Part shown: in pieces, positions 34,760 through 45,871 of the stretch | Numbering within the stretch: position 1 is the stretch's first letter | Layout: each line of letters opens with the position of its first letter | Source: Eucalyptus grandis | Taxonomy: Eukaryota; Streptophyta; Magnoliopsida; Myrtales; Myrtaceae | DNA length: 64,000 nucleotides | NCBI RefSeq assembly: GCF_016545825.1 | Contig: NC_052616.1 | Span: 6,262,001 to 6,326,000, forward strand | Direction of reading: 5' to 3' | Program-made: the position numbers and the translations under genes | Notes under the pieces: model-generated | The model's input: only the letters and a program-made list of their open reading frames with translations | Told to the model about the DNA's origin: nothing | The model's database searches: none

Positions 34760-35507
34760 TGTTAAAATATGTCTCGAGTTTAAGCCCAATGCAAAATTAC
34801 GAATATTCCGAATTGGATATGTTGTGGATGTTCGAAATCGAGCAAAGAAGATCCGAAGATCAACTTCCTGAATTTGAATCCGCGTTGGAGAGTTTGGCCG
34901 CTAAAATAGGAAAGTCCAACTTTGACTAGGACTTGGATTTTGTTTAAAATATACAAAGATATATTTTGGATAGGAAACAAAATCCTATGAGAAGTTGGCA
35001 AAAGAATAAGGGTTTTACTTATATATAGACTCGAGGCCGTGGGTGATAGACGTGGATCACAAGTTGTTTTGAAGCGTCACGTGAGTGCTTGGTGTTCCAC
35101 CGTTGATCATGAAGAATTGGTCTTGAAGCACCACCTCGTTGTCGAGTGCTTGGGAGGGATTTTCTTTGTCGTGAATTACATCCAAGAAGGTTTAGTGTTA
35201 AAGCCAATTAAATCTTGTGGTAAGATTTGTGTGTAATTCCTTCGTGAGATTGAGAGATTATTTCTTGAGGAATTTCGGGGCTAAACACTGTGTGTGTTAT
35301 TGGGTGTAATTGGGGCTTGGGAAACACCGAGAGAGTGTTTGAGTGACTTGAGTGTGTAATCTCCTTGTATTGCTTGATCTATAGTGAAATTCGCTGCTGC
35401 TCTCCCCGTGGACGTAGGTCTTTACGATTGAACCACGTAAATCTGGTGTCCGATTTATTTTCTTTTTCTGTCTATATTATTGTTCGATCGCTCGCCCCAT
35501 CGCAACA
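34760..35507 (+). repeat. 5' LTR of the Copia element
   Basis: 748 bp, starts TGTTAAAATATG and ends CATCGCAACA. A TATA-like 'tatatataga' is near 35019. It matches the 3' LTR without indels. Confidence 0.93.
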
Positions 35508-35509
35508 AG

Positions 35510-35522
35510 TGGTATCAGAGCC
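35510..35522 (+). other. Primer-binding site (initiator Met-tRNA type)
   Basis: TGGTATCAGAGCC two bases after the 5' LTR, complementary to the 3' end of plant initiator Met-tRNA, standard for Copia elements. Confidence 0.85.
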
Positions 35523-35548
35523 AGGCTTGGCTGAGTTGAAGCGAATCG

Positions 35549-36331
35549 ATGGCGACAGAAGAAGTAAAAGTGAGAATCGACAGATTTGATGGGAAGGATT
35601 TTAGTTTTTGGAAGATGCAGATTGAAGATTATCTTTACCAGATGAATCTGCACTTGCCTTTATTTGGGGAGAAACCAGAGACGATGAAGCAAGCCGATTG
35701 GGATTTGCTGGATAGACGAGCTATGGGTGTTATTCGGCTAACATTGGCTCGTAACGTGGCGTTTAACATCCTGAAGGAGAAGACCACTGCTGATTTGATG
35801 CAAGCCCTGTCGGATATGTATGAGAAGCCCTCTGCAATCAACAAGGTCTGTTTGATGCGACGTCTGTTTAACTTGAAGATGAAAGAAGGTGTGTCAGTTG
35901 CAAATCATATCAATGAATTCAATGTGATTGTTAGTCAATTGAGTTCAGTTGAGATTGATTTTGAAGATGAGGTATGTGCTTTGATTCTATTATCCTCATT
36001 GCCTGATAGTTGGAATACTACCGTTACTGCTGTTAGTAATTCCTCTGGGTCAACAAGTTTGACGTTTGATGGGGTTCGAGATTTCATTCTGAGCGAGGAC
36101 ATTCGCAGAAGAGAATCTGGCGAATCTGTATCTACTGCTTTAGTAGGTGAAAATAGAGGAAGATCTGTAACACGTGTGGGTAATAGTAGTACTAATATGA
36201 ACAGACATAGTCAATCTAGGACTGCTAATGTTGTCTGTTGGAGCTGTGGCAAGAGGGGGCATCTTAGAAGGGATTGCCTTAAGCTGAAGAATGAGAAGGG
36301 TAAGGGAATTATGGTTGATTCTACGAGATAA
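35549..36331 (+). pseudogene. Copia gag with zinc knuckle, truncated
   Basis: Open frame of 260 codons. It has the Copia gag start (F-D-G-K-D-F-S-F-W-K-M), the capsid-like middle, and a CCHC zinc knuckle CWSCGKRGHLRRDC at about residues 230-243. The frame stops at 36329-36331. Intact elements continue into protease in the same polyprotein, so a frame change near 36300 breaks the polyprotein. The gag itself looks whole and could still be made. Confidence 0.8.
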
Positions 36332-37557
36332 TGTTGCAGCTGTAGCAGATAATGCTGATTATGTCTTGTCTGTCACTGATTATTCATCATTTGATGGATG
36401 GATTATGGATTCTGGTTGTTCTTTTCATGTCACACCAAATAGAAATTGGTTTATCACTTATCAGTGCACGGGTAGTGATAAAGTCCAGTTAGGGAACAAC
36501 GCTAAGTGCGATGTTGTGGGTGTTGGTGATATTAAAATCAGAATGCATGATGGTATCGTGAGGACATTGACTGGAGTGAGGCATGTTCCGAATTAAAAAG
36601 AACTTAATTTCTTTGGGTGCCCTAGATTCAGCTGGTTGCGGGTATTCTTCAAAAGGTGGAGTTCGAAGATTGTTCGAGGTGCCCCGGTGATAATGAAAGG
36701 AATCAAGCACGATGGCCTGTATAAACTTCAAGGTGAGATCGTGATAAATTCCGCTGCGGAGACGTCGGATACATCTGTTCGAGAGTCTTTTGACTACTCG
36801 AGGAAGACCTGGGTGTTTGTGCCAAGGCACAAGTTTAATGCTGATGTCAGGATCTCGCAGTCAAGAGCTTTGATCGAGACGGAGACTGGTAAGTCGATCA
36901 AGCATGTGCGGATTGACAATAGCATGGAGTTTTGCTCGGAGCTGACAAATAAATTCTGCATGAAAGAGAGCATAGTGAAACACCGCACTAGTGCTAGTAA
37001 ATCACAACAATTTGCAGAATTGATGAGCAGAACATTACTAGAGATGGCCCGAAAAATAATCTCTAGTGCTGGTATGGCTAGGAGAATCCTAGCTGATGTG
37101 CTAAGTATGGTAAGCTACCTGGTGAATAGATCCCCATCAACTGCTATTGAATGGCAGGCTCCTAAAGAAGTGTGGTCGTAACGTTGCCGATTATTCTATT
37201 CTTGGAATGTTTGGTTGCCCATGTTATTTTCGAGTGAGTGATGGTAAGCTTGATGGGAGGGCAAGGTGCATATTCCATGGCTATGCACAAGGTGAGTGGG
37301 GCGATCAGTTGTGGTGCCCAGATATAAATTCACCTGTTAACAGCAGAGAAGTTACCATTGATGAGTCTCAAGTACTTCTGGCTAGGAGTGATTATAGCAG
37401 TGTTAATTCGGATCTGAATGGTGTTCAGCTTGAGGTGGAGTTGCGACCAGAAACTCCTGAGGTAGCGAGTACGAGTACTAGCAAGGTAATCGACACAGAT
37501 GATGCTCATAGCGAGGTGGAGCTTATAGAGCCAACGGTTCTGAATCGCCGATATTGA
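36332..37557 (+). pseudogene. Copia protease and integrase remnants, frame-broken
   Basis: Protease: W-I-M-D-S-G-C-S-F-H at about 36400-36430 keeps the DSG catalytic motif, in a frame ending with a stop at 36594. A further frame (36636-37181) carries the GAG-pre-integrase tail and integrase core (DYSRKTWVF near 36790, H-V-R-I-D-N near 36905). In that core the expected glutamine/asparagine-rich active-site surroundings are altered (IDNSMEF). After a stop at 37179 the integrase C-terminal region continues in the frame 37147-37557 (GCPCYFRVSDGK...). There are at least three frame breaks. Only decayed sequence with scattered stops leads on to the 3' LTR. Confidence 0.75.
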
Positions 37558-37841
37558 CAAGGTATGTATTCAATCTCCCGATAGATATGGATGCAATAAT
37601 GGTTTTGCTTTATCTGCGGTTGAGGAGGTTGTGTCGAAAATCCTTGCGGAGCGAGTTAAAGGTGCATGTAGAGTTGGTATTCGATGAGGTCCTCGGTTAT
37701 GGCGAAGTTCAAGCGAGGCTTGGACTTGGATAATATCTCGTGGCGGTTGAGCCCATTGGGGGCTAAGGGAAAGTAGCAGCACAATTTGAATTTTTACGAA
37801 GCGATTGTTATTTGGCTCAAACGTCGAGCCAAGGTGGAGAT

Positions 37842-38589
37842 TGTTAAAATATGTCTCGAGTTTAAGCCCAATGCAAAATTACGAATATTCCGAATTGGAT
37901 ATGTTGTGGATGTTCGAAATCGAGCAAAGAAGATCCGAAGATCAACTTCCTGAATTTGAATCCGCGTTGGAGAGTTTGGCCGCTAAAATAGGAAAGTCCA
38001 ACTTTGACTAGGACTTGGATTTTGTTTAAAATATACAAAGATATATTTTGGATAGGAAACAAAATCCTATGAGAAGTTGGCAAAAGAATAAGGGTTTTAC
38101 TTATATATAGACTCGAGGCCGTGGGTGATAGACGTGGATCACAAGTTGTTTTGAAGCGCCACATGAGTGCTTGGTGTTCCACCGTTGATCATGAAGAATT
38201 GGTCTTGAAGCACCGCCTCGTTGTCGAGTGCTTGGGAGGGATTTTCTTTGTCGTGAATTACATCCAAGAAGGTTTAGTGTTAAAGCCAATTAAATCTTGT
38301 GGTAAGATTTGTGTATAATTCCTTCGTGAGATTGAGAGATTATTTCTTGAGGAATTTCGGGGCTAAACACTGTGTGTGTTATTGGGTGTAATTGGGGCTT
38401 GGGAAACACCGAGAGAGTATTTGAGTGACTTGAGTGTGTAATCTCCTTGTATTGCTTGATCTATAGTGAAATTCGCTGCTGCTCTCCCCGTGGACGTAGG
38501 TCTTTACGACTGAATCACGTAAATCTGGTGTCCGATTTATTTTCTTTTTCTGTCTATATTATTGTTCGATCGCTCGCCCCATCGCAACA
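37842..38589 (+). repeat. 3' LTR of the Copia element
   Basis: 748 bp, seven substitutions relative to the 5' LTR (near 38158, 38163, 38215, 38314, 38418, 38510 and 38515). Confidence 0.93.
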
Positions 38590-40608
38590 TAACGTTAGTG
38601 GGGAAATTAATGTCCTAAATGTGAAAATAATTTTGACTATACATCTAAGCAAGGGCATACGGACATACAAGGTTAAATTCAAATTTCATACCAAAGAGAG
38701 CCAAAGAAAAAGGGGTTTAGAGACAAATGCCAAAATAGTAGCATGGTTACTCGAATTTTAGCTTGGTCATGACCTCGAGCATAAAGACTGTAGAGAGCTA
38801 GATATTCAAAGTGGTACATATGATTAGATTTTATGAACATTAATATACTGTGACGGATAACGTTGATTAATTTTTTCAATTGATACAAATGTATGATATT
38901 CATTTTCAAAAAAAAAAAAAAAAAAAAAAGGAATCCCAAACAGAATAAAAACTAATTATATGTCAAGTTTTAGGACAGTTTGGGTATAGGAGGGCCGACA
39001 CCGGAGGAACAGCTCTACAATGATGAGTCTACAATAATCCTATGAATCAACTGGCGACGCCGACCGGCTAAGTACAAGCCTGCCAAGATGATTCTCCTTC
39101 TTCCTCGATGCTTCTTCCTTGTCACTCAAATCTCATGCAACTACCGTCACAGATCATATGCGATTCCTGTACGACCGCTGCATTAAAAAACAACAAGTCC
39201 ACGTTTCTCGCTTCTCGAGAAGGCGCAGACCACACGGCCAGTTGCACAATGTCAACCCCATCGATTCAAACTTGTTTCCCGTGTCAGGGTCTCCCAGCAC
39301 TTGCCTCAGACTCAGAGCAATATAATAAAAAACAGCCACTGCCAGTTATTAGAAGCTGTCCCTTCCTGTCTAGTGCTCTATTTCCTAGTCTCCTCGTGGG
39401 TCTGTTGCGCATTAAAAGATCCTGTCTCAGAATTTGCTTGACCAGCAATGCCGATACTGGTTCTGGTCTCTCCCTTGCTTCTGTAAAGAAAAAAAGATGG
39501 GATTACACAACTTGAGTTATGGCGTGGCACGTTACCCAATCCTTGGTCAAACCTCCAAACTTGCCTTGGATCTGAAGATTATCTAGGGTTGTCCAAAACC
39601 GCCTCCTTTAATGCGTGTACACGCATGAAGATGACCGTCGAGATGGATTTTGTATCCGCAAATAATGAATCATAGAATTTTATGATCAAGGATCAAACTT
39701 AGCTTCTCATAAATTTAACGAGTACCTAAGACTACTAGGCAAATGGTTCTTCTTAGAACAATTTAAAGGGTCTTTTATCACTTTTTCGCGTGTAAGTCAA
39801 TTTATGTACCTATGAAAGACACGTGAAATGTTCTTACCAAAAGAAAAAAAAAGACACATGGAATGTACAATGAGATATCTAAAGAACCAAAAAATATATA
39901 AGATGAAAAATGATGGACATGATAAGGATCGATGGAAGAGAGTGTTAGGGTTCAGGCTCATGCAATTATGTTGGTTAAATCACTTTTTTCTCAAAATATT
40001 TAAATTGTTCAAAAACAGAGATATTATCTGTGTATAGCACGTTTCTTACCAATCGGCAAAGAATGAGGATATTTGAAATTAAATCGCAAGACTTGACAGC
40101 CATTTAAGATGACGACGAGGATTGTGTGATGAATCCCAATGATATATTGTCATCGCTATATATTTTGATTTTATAAGCTCATATTAGCTAACTCAAAATT
40201 TGAAAAACTAGCTAGGCATCCACATTAAAATTGGGGCTACGTGTCCTTAGGTACACGCTATCGGTCCATTGACTAAACATTACATCGTTGATGATTTTTG
40301 TTGGGTCGACTGCATTAATGGGGAGACAATATTGCTGGTTGACTCCACTTTATTAGAATTTATCGAAAGAAAACAAAATAAATCAAAACACAATAGATAA
40401 AAATAAAATAAAATCCACCATTGGCGAACGCATCTCCCACATAAGCCCAGTCAAACTTCTAGCTGCGCCTCTAAAAGTCTGAAGTCGTGCATTGGGCGGG
40501 GAACAAATTATCTTTTCAGCTCACGTGTGGATTTTTGTTTCCCTTTTCCATATGTACAACACAATCGTCACCCATGTTCTAACAACAATTTAGGCATGCG
40601 TTTACTAA
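38590..40608. other. Rest of unit 1, no gene
   Basis: Non-coding sequence that aligns with units 2 and 3. It contains a poly(A) run (38909-38929) and the empty site for the unit 2 MITE ('ctctaaaagtctgaag', TAA at 40472-40474). Confidence 0.6.
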
Positions 40609-41464
40609 GGCTCCGTTTGTTTTGTAAAAAATAATTTTCAGGAAAATGTTTTCCGAATTTTCCGGCGTTTGTTTCGAGGAAAATGAATTTCTTGGAGAAA
40701 ATGTTGTCCATGAAAGGAAAAAAGTCTTATAAATTAAGGAAAATATTTTCCACTTTTGAAAAGTGGAAAATATTTTCCTCACTTAATTTCTCTTATCTCA
40801 TACATTTACAAATCCTCACTTCCTCCTCCTCTTTTTTGTTAGAATTATTTTTTAATTTTCTATTTCTTTTCTTTTTTTCTTTGTTTCCCATCTTCTTCTT
40901 TCTTGGCTAGTCGTTGGCCGTTGCCAAGCGAACCTCAAGCTCATCGATCTCAAGTTTGCGCTTTGCATTCTTGCTTATCTTTTTCTTTATTTATTATACC
41001 TTGCAATTGTAGATTACTCAAGCAAAGGGCTCTACATGCTTTGCTTCTTTTTTCTTTTATTTATTAGATCACAAAAGACGCAAGAGGAAAACAGGCCATT
41101 CAACTGGAAGATTCTCATGAGGGCTATACATGCTTTGTTTCTTTTCTCTTTTGTTTCTTTTTAAAATCTATATGAACATTTTTTAGAGTAGATGAACGTT
41201 TGGTGACAATGAGGAAACAAAAATATGAAGTAAGTTTTCTTGGTAAAGGCAAATTCATATTTGATGGATTTGTAAGTTGGTAAGTGATGCACGCCTAAGT
41301 GGTGAAGTATTAGAAAGTATTTTCCTTACCAAACACCGGAAAATATTTTTCGAAACATTTTCAGGATTTAGCCGAATACCAAAAAATATTGTCATTTTTC
41401 TGGAAAATCATTTCTGGGAAAATATTTTCCAAAAATGGCCCATTTTCCGCGAAACGTACGGACC
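40609..41464. mobile_element. MITE of 856 bp inserted in unit 1
   Basis: Ends GGCTCCGTTTG... and ...CGTACGGACC are inverted (reverse complement of the right end: GGTCCGTACGTTT). Subterminal TTTTCC/GGAAAA blocks repeat on both sides. The flanks are TAA and TTA. Units 2 and 3 have an uninterrupted sequence at the same place ('gttcatcaagactta' near 46001, 'gtctattaagacttg' near 51226), so this is an insertion and not a deletion elsewhere. Ends and target suggest the PIF/Harbinger group. No transposase. Confidence 0.75.
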
Positions 41465-42419
41465 TTAAGACTTGCTACATTGATTTGATTTCTCTTTGGA
41501 CCAAGATTAACGTTTTCGTAATTCGAGTTTGAATGCACCGCTGGAATTGTCTGATAACTTTAAGAAAATCTCGAACTTCAAGTTCTCCTAGATGAAGATT
41601 ATGGTGTGGAAGTGAAGGATTAGGGTCGAGGTCTTGGCAATCGTGATTGTATTGATCATAGATCTAGAGGAGAGGCTCGTCGAAGTCGAAAGGTGAAGGC
41701 TCGACCCAAATTGACGGGAAGTTCGATTCCTCCTTGACGTATGCATGTACATCAGAGGCTGAATTATGTAGTGACAGAGCCAGAAATCTGGCTTAGGAAG
41801 GCGAAATTCCTAGCACAACTCACTTTAATTTTCAATTCCAAATTTTGGTAATCATTCAGTAATACCAACTTAATTAATTTACAATAATGAAACAAAGCCT
41901 AATTATTCAAGAAAATGCAACATAGTACGACCACTTATATTTGAAAATAGAGAATTATTACCAATTCACATCTTACTTTATTTATATTCATGAAGGAAGG
42001 AAATCAATTTTAAAGACTGAGTTACAATGTTTAGCCGATATAGTCTTTTGGGTTTAAATCATAAAAATTTGTTTTCCAAAGTACATGAAAAACTAAATAT
42101 ATGTTGGTATTGCGTTCAAACTTGTTGGAGATTTTATGTATCGTTCCTGCTAATTATGATAAAGATTTGGGTAATCAATAGTCATATTGCTTCGTGAGGG
42201 GATTGTTTTACCTTAGAGAGAAACGGACGTGAGAGCAAAACATCACTTTTCTTGCAATTCACATATTTCACAAAACTTCTTACATTCACAGAACATGAAC
42301 AGGCGACAGCAACAGCAGAACTCACGTTCCTACATGCGTTATATATCTAAACACTTCTCTTTCTCATGACCATTTACACCAAACCCAGAACTATCATTCT
42401 TTCAGTCTCAACAGCAGAC
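41465..42419. other. End of unit 1 and flank of PMEI copy 2
   Basis: Non-coding. 41930-42230 aligns with 46770-47030 and 51670-51915 ('aactaaatatatgttggtattgcgtt' type sequence), which marks the unit junction. Confidence 0.6.
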
Positions 42420-43055
42420 CTACGGCTGTCCCTTGGCCCCGCGGTGCCTCGACCTGTACCTGTCCACGAGGGCCAGCGCGTTGCTCACCACCTGCGCCAG
42501 CTCCCCCACCTGCCCCCGCACCGAGTTCTTCACGCTCCCGTCCATGTCCGACCTCGCGAACCCGTCGAGGCACGTGTTCTCGTCGGTAAGGGCCCCGCTC
42601 ACCCACGTCTGCACGTTGCTCATGTGCCAATCGAACGCCTCCCCAGCGGCCCCCTGGCCTCCCATCTGGCCGAGCTCGTCGATCGCCTGGCTCAGCCGGC
42701 TCACGCTGTTGCCGACGTTCTGGACGCAGTCCTGCACGGCCTGGGACTCCCGGGTCGTGATGCCCCGGAGCCGGGACAGGCGCCCAACGTGGGACGCGGC
42801 GGCGCGGGCCCGGGCGAGGCTGACCTGGAGCGCGGCCCGGGCGAGCTGGCGGGGGTCCTGCTGGACGGAGGCGGCGTAGCCAGAGAGGCACTGGACGCAG
42901 AGCGCCGGGTAGCGCGTGGACCTGCAGGAGGACTTGATGAAGGCCGTGTTGGAAGCTGTCGCGGGCTGTGAGTTCGATGGTTCGAGGAGCGCCGCGAAGA
43001 AGAGGAGGACGTGGAAGAGGAAGAGGAAGGAGAGAGATGGTTTTGCTTTGGCCAT
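42420..43055 (-). CDS. PMEI: Pectin methylesterase inhibitor, tandem copy 2
   Basis: 211 aa, intronless, same architecture as copy 1: signal peptide ending near SNSQ, cysteines at the aligned positions (shifted by one), and C-terminus RHRGAKGQP. The ATG at 43055 aligns with the starts of copies 1 and 3, and a TATA box (43165-43173) stands about 110 bases upstream. It shares FARSDMDGSVKNSVRGQ with copy 3, where copy 1 differs, but otherwise resembles copy 1 (RLSRLRGI). The coding region is undamaged. The leader has a 25-bp near-repeat ('ctctct.taacctcaaacgca') not present in copy 1. Confidence 0.92.
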   Translation of the reverse strand: MAKAKPSLSFLFLFHVLLFFAALLEPSNSQPATASNTAFIKSSCRSTRYPALCVQCLSGYAASVQQDPRQLARAALQVSLARARAAASHVGRLSRLRGITTRESQAVQDCVQNVGNSVSRLSQAIDELGQMGGQGAAGEAFDWHMSNVQTWVSGALTDENTCLDGFARSDMDGSVKNSVRGQVGELAQVVSNALALVDRYRSRHRGAKGQP

Positions 43056-45218
43056 GTTCACGTCTGCGTTTGAGGTTAGAGAGAGTGCGTGTGCGTTTGA
43101 GGTTGGAGAGAGTATGTGTGTGCGTGGAGGTGAAAGGCATTGTAGAGTGCATGGTTTATATCGGTTTATATAAGGAAGTTTACAGAGAGAGGTGCCCACT
43201 TGGAAGCTCCACTGGAGTCAATGTTTATCCATGTCGCATTTTTCGTTTATTTATTTATGTGGTGGCAAAAGAAGAAGAAGAAGAAGAAGAAGAAGAAATG
43301 CCGTCACGTGACTGCCTGCCGCCCCTTTTGAGCTCCCTTCATTTAGGGTTTGCATTTGTTTATGTTCTTAAGTCGGTACCATTATATTGACCCATTTCGA
43401 CTTCATTTTCTCCCCATGGTATCATGCTTTAGATTTCTTCAGTGAGAACAGAAATTGGGAGTTCGATTTGTCCTTATACACAAATAAAAAGTGCTTGACT
43501 TATACTTGATCAAGTGACATCTATTATAACATTATTAATGTGATTTTACGTTCAGTTTATTATTACTCATGTTACCTAGTTTTATTGATGATTTATTGTC
43601 CGCATTAAGGTGCATGATAACTATGGTATTTGCTCAATATTAAAATTGGTGTTGATGAAAAACATTATCCGAAAGGGATGTGGACATATAAATAAGTTAT
43701 TTAAGTCAAATCCTCTTCTTATTAATCTTAAAATCTGATGATCAAAAAACACACCATCAACGTTGAGAAGGTAATTGGCTAGAAACATTTATTCACCAAT
43801 CGTGCAAGACTTTGCGAAGATGAGTTTTAAGATAGTTTGGGTGCTGGAGGGCTGACGCCGGAGGAACAACTCTAGAACGATACAATAATCCTATGGATGA
43901 ACTGGCGACGCCAACCGGCTGAGTACAAGCCTGCCAAGATGGTTCTTCTTCTTTCTGGATGCTTCTTCCCTGTCACTCAAATTTCATGCAACTACCGTCA
44001 CAGATTATACGCGATTCCCCTACGACCGCAGCATTAAAAAATCACAAGTCGACGTCTCTCGCTTCTCAAGAAAGCGCAGACCACGGCCAGACGGCCAGTT
44101 GCACAATGTCAAGCCGTCGATTCAAACTTGTTTCGCGTGTCAGGAAGGCACCTAGCACTTGCCTCAGACTCAGAGCAATATAATAAAAACTAGCCACTGC
44201 CAATTATTAGAAGCTGATCCTTTTGGTCTTCTGGGGTTCTATTTCCTTGTGTCCTCGTGGGTCTGTTGCGCATTAAAAGATCCTGTCTCAGAAATTGCTT
44301 GACCAGCAATGCCGTGCTGATTCCCGTCTCTCCCCTGTTTCTGTAATGAAAAATAATAATTGGATTACACAACTTGAGCTATGGCGTGGCACGTTATCCA
44401 AACCTTGTTCAAATCTCTAAATTTGGCTTCGATCTTAAGTTTGTCTAGGGTTGTCCAAAACCGCCTTCTTTCGTGCGTGTACACATATGAAGATGACCAT
44501 CGAGATGAATTTCGTACCCACAGGTAATGAGTTGTGGGATTATATGATCAAGGATCAGCTTTGCTTCTTGATGATATGACATGTTCGCATGTAAGTCAAT
44601 TCATATACATTTGAAAGACGGGATGTACGACGAGTAACTAAAGAATTGAAAAAAAAAATGAGACGAAAAATGACGGGCATTATAAGGATCGATGGAGGAG
44701 GGTATGTTAAGGTTTAGGCTGAAATCACTTATTTATATTGAAATATTTCAACTGTTCGGAAACAGGGTACTAATAATATGCGCACAGCATGTTTCTTACC
44801 GATCACCAAAGAACGAGGGTGTTTGAAATTTAATCGCAAGACTCGACGGCCATTTTAGACGAGGACGAGGACGGTGCGATGAATTTTAAGGATATAATGT
44901 CATGCCTATATATTTTGATTTTATTAGCTCATATTAGCTAACTCAAAATTTGCCAAAAACTAGCTAGAGATCCACATTAAAATTGGGGCTACATCTTCTT
45001 GGGTACACGCTAACGGTCCATTGACTAAACATAACATCGTTGATGATTTTTGTTGGATCGATTGCATTAATGGGGGAAAATTTTGCCGGTCAAATCCATT
45101 TTATCAGAATTCATAAAAAGAAATCAAAACACAATAGATTTTAAAAAAAAAAAATTCCACCATCAGTGATTGCCTCTCTCCCACATAAGCTTGGTCAAAC
45201 TTCCAGCTTTGTCTCTAA
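43056..45218. other. Upstream region of PMEI copy 2, no gene
   Basis: Contains the TATA box, a (GAA)n run at 43269-43297, and the conserved G-box block at 43305-43320. The rest aligns with unit 1 (39000-40470). Confidence 0.6.
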
Positions 45219-45612
45219 GGGCGCGTTTGGTAACTTTTCTATTCAAAATTGTTCTACGTAACAAAAATAGAAAAAACTATTTCTGTTTCAAGAAACAATT
45301 TTTGAACAGAAGAACACGTTTAGTAATTGCACAAAATTTCTATTCTTGGAATAGAAAAAGAACAGAAACACGTTTGGTAAACTTGTATAATTTTTTTTTG
45401 TTTATTTTAATTTTATTTTTCCTTTTTATTTTTTATTTTTCTTTCTCTTTTTTTCTCTTTCGCGTCGCCGACCACGGCGAGCTCGCCGGAGGCCAGCCCC
45501 GGCCCCAGCAAGGCTTGGCCTCGCCTAGGCCGGGAGAGCTCGACCTCGCCAATGGCCGGTGACGCTCCGGCCAAAGAAAAAGAAAAATAAAAAAGAAGAA
45601 GAAAAAGGAGAA

Positions 45613-45651
<39 letters not shown>

Positions 45652-45871
45652 TTTTCTATTTTTGTTCTTTTGTTTCTTCAAAAAATGTTTTCGGAAACAA
45701 AAAACAAGTTTTTCTTGTTTATTATTTCTGTTCCCGGGAACAAAATTATAGATTTTAAACAAAAGCGTAAAGAACGCGTTTTGCTTTTTTTTTTTTTTGT
45801 TTCCGGAACAAAAGAATAGAAATTGTTTTCCGGGAACCAAAAAAAAAAAAAGAACTCAAACAAATAGGCCC
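45219..45871. mobile_element. PIF/Harbinger-type MITE with TAA target duplication
   Basis: Starts GGGCGCGTTTGGTAAC and ends AAATAGGCCC (inverted GGGC ends). It is flanked by TAA at 45216-45218 and 45872-45874, and unit 1 keeps the single TAA at 40472-40474 in an otherwise matching sequence. The interior has long inverted A/T-rich arms around a GC-rich core (45462-45573) and an (AT)n run at 45617-45649. TAA duplication is the PIF/Harbinger signature. No transposase. Confidence 0.82.

Larger units (their letters stand above)
34760..38589 (+). mobile_element. Defective Ty1/Copia LTR retrotransposon
   Basis: Two 748-bp LTRs (34760-35507 and 37842-38589), both TG...CA. A primer-binding site matching initiator Met-tRNA (TGGTATCAGAGCC, 35510-35522) and a polypurine tract 'aaggtggaga' (37831-37840) are present. 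The interior codes for gag, protease and integrase remnants in that order, which is the Copia order, but reverse transcriptase and RNase H are missing. Total 3830 bp against about 5 kb for a full element. The LTRs differ at seven positions by my count, all transitions (about 0.9%). No perfect 5-bp target duplication ('agtat' versus 'taacg'). The uninterrupted site is visible in unit 3 near 48786-48805. Confidence 0.92.
32915..42225. repeat. Segmental tandem unit 1 (PMEI copy 1), interrupted
   Basis: First of three direct copies of a segment of about 4.8 kb. The original unit is 32915-34759 plus 38590-42225. It carries a Copia element (34760-38589) and a MITE (40609-41464). Non-coding parts align with units 2 and 3, for example 'ggagggccgacaccggaggaac' near 38989 with 43845 and 49278, and 'ctcatattagctaactcaaaat' near 40179 with 44929. 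Unit 1 lacks no recognised part of unit 3. Confidence 0.8.

Noticed and set aside
41715..41735. tRNA B-box-like string 'gttcgattcc'
   Set aside because: No A box at the right spacing, no cloverleaf; the paralogous site in unit 2 has drifted.
43270..43297. (GAA)n tract as a coding poly-Glu stretch
   Set aside because: It lies in the promoter of PMEI copy 2 and is absent in the aligned promoters of copies 1 and 3.
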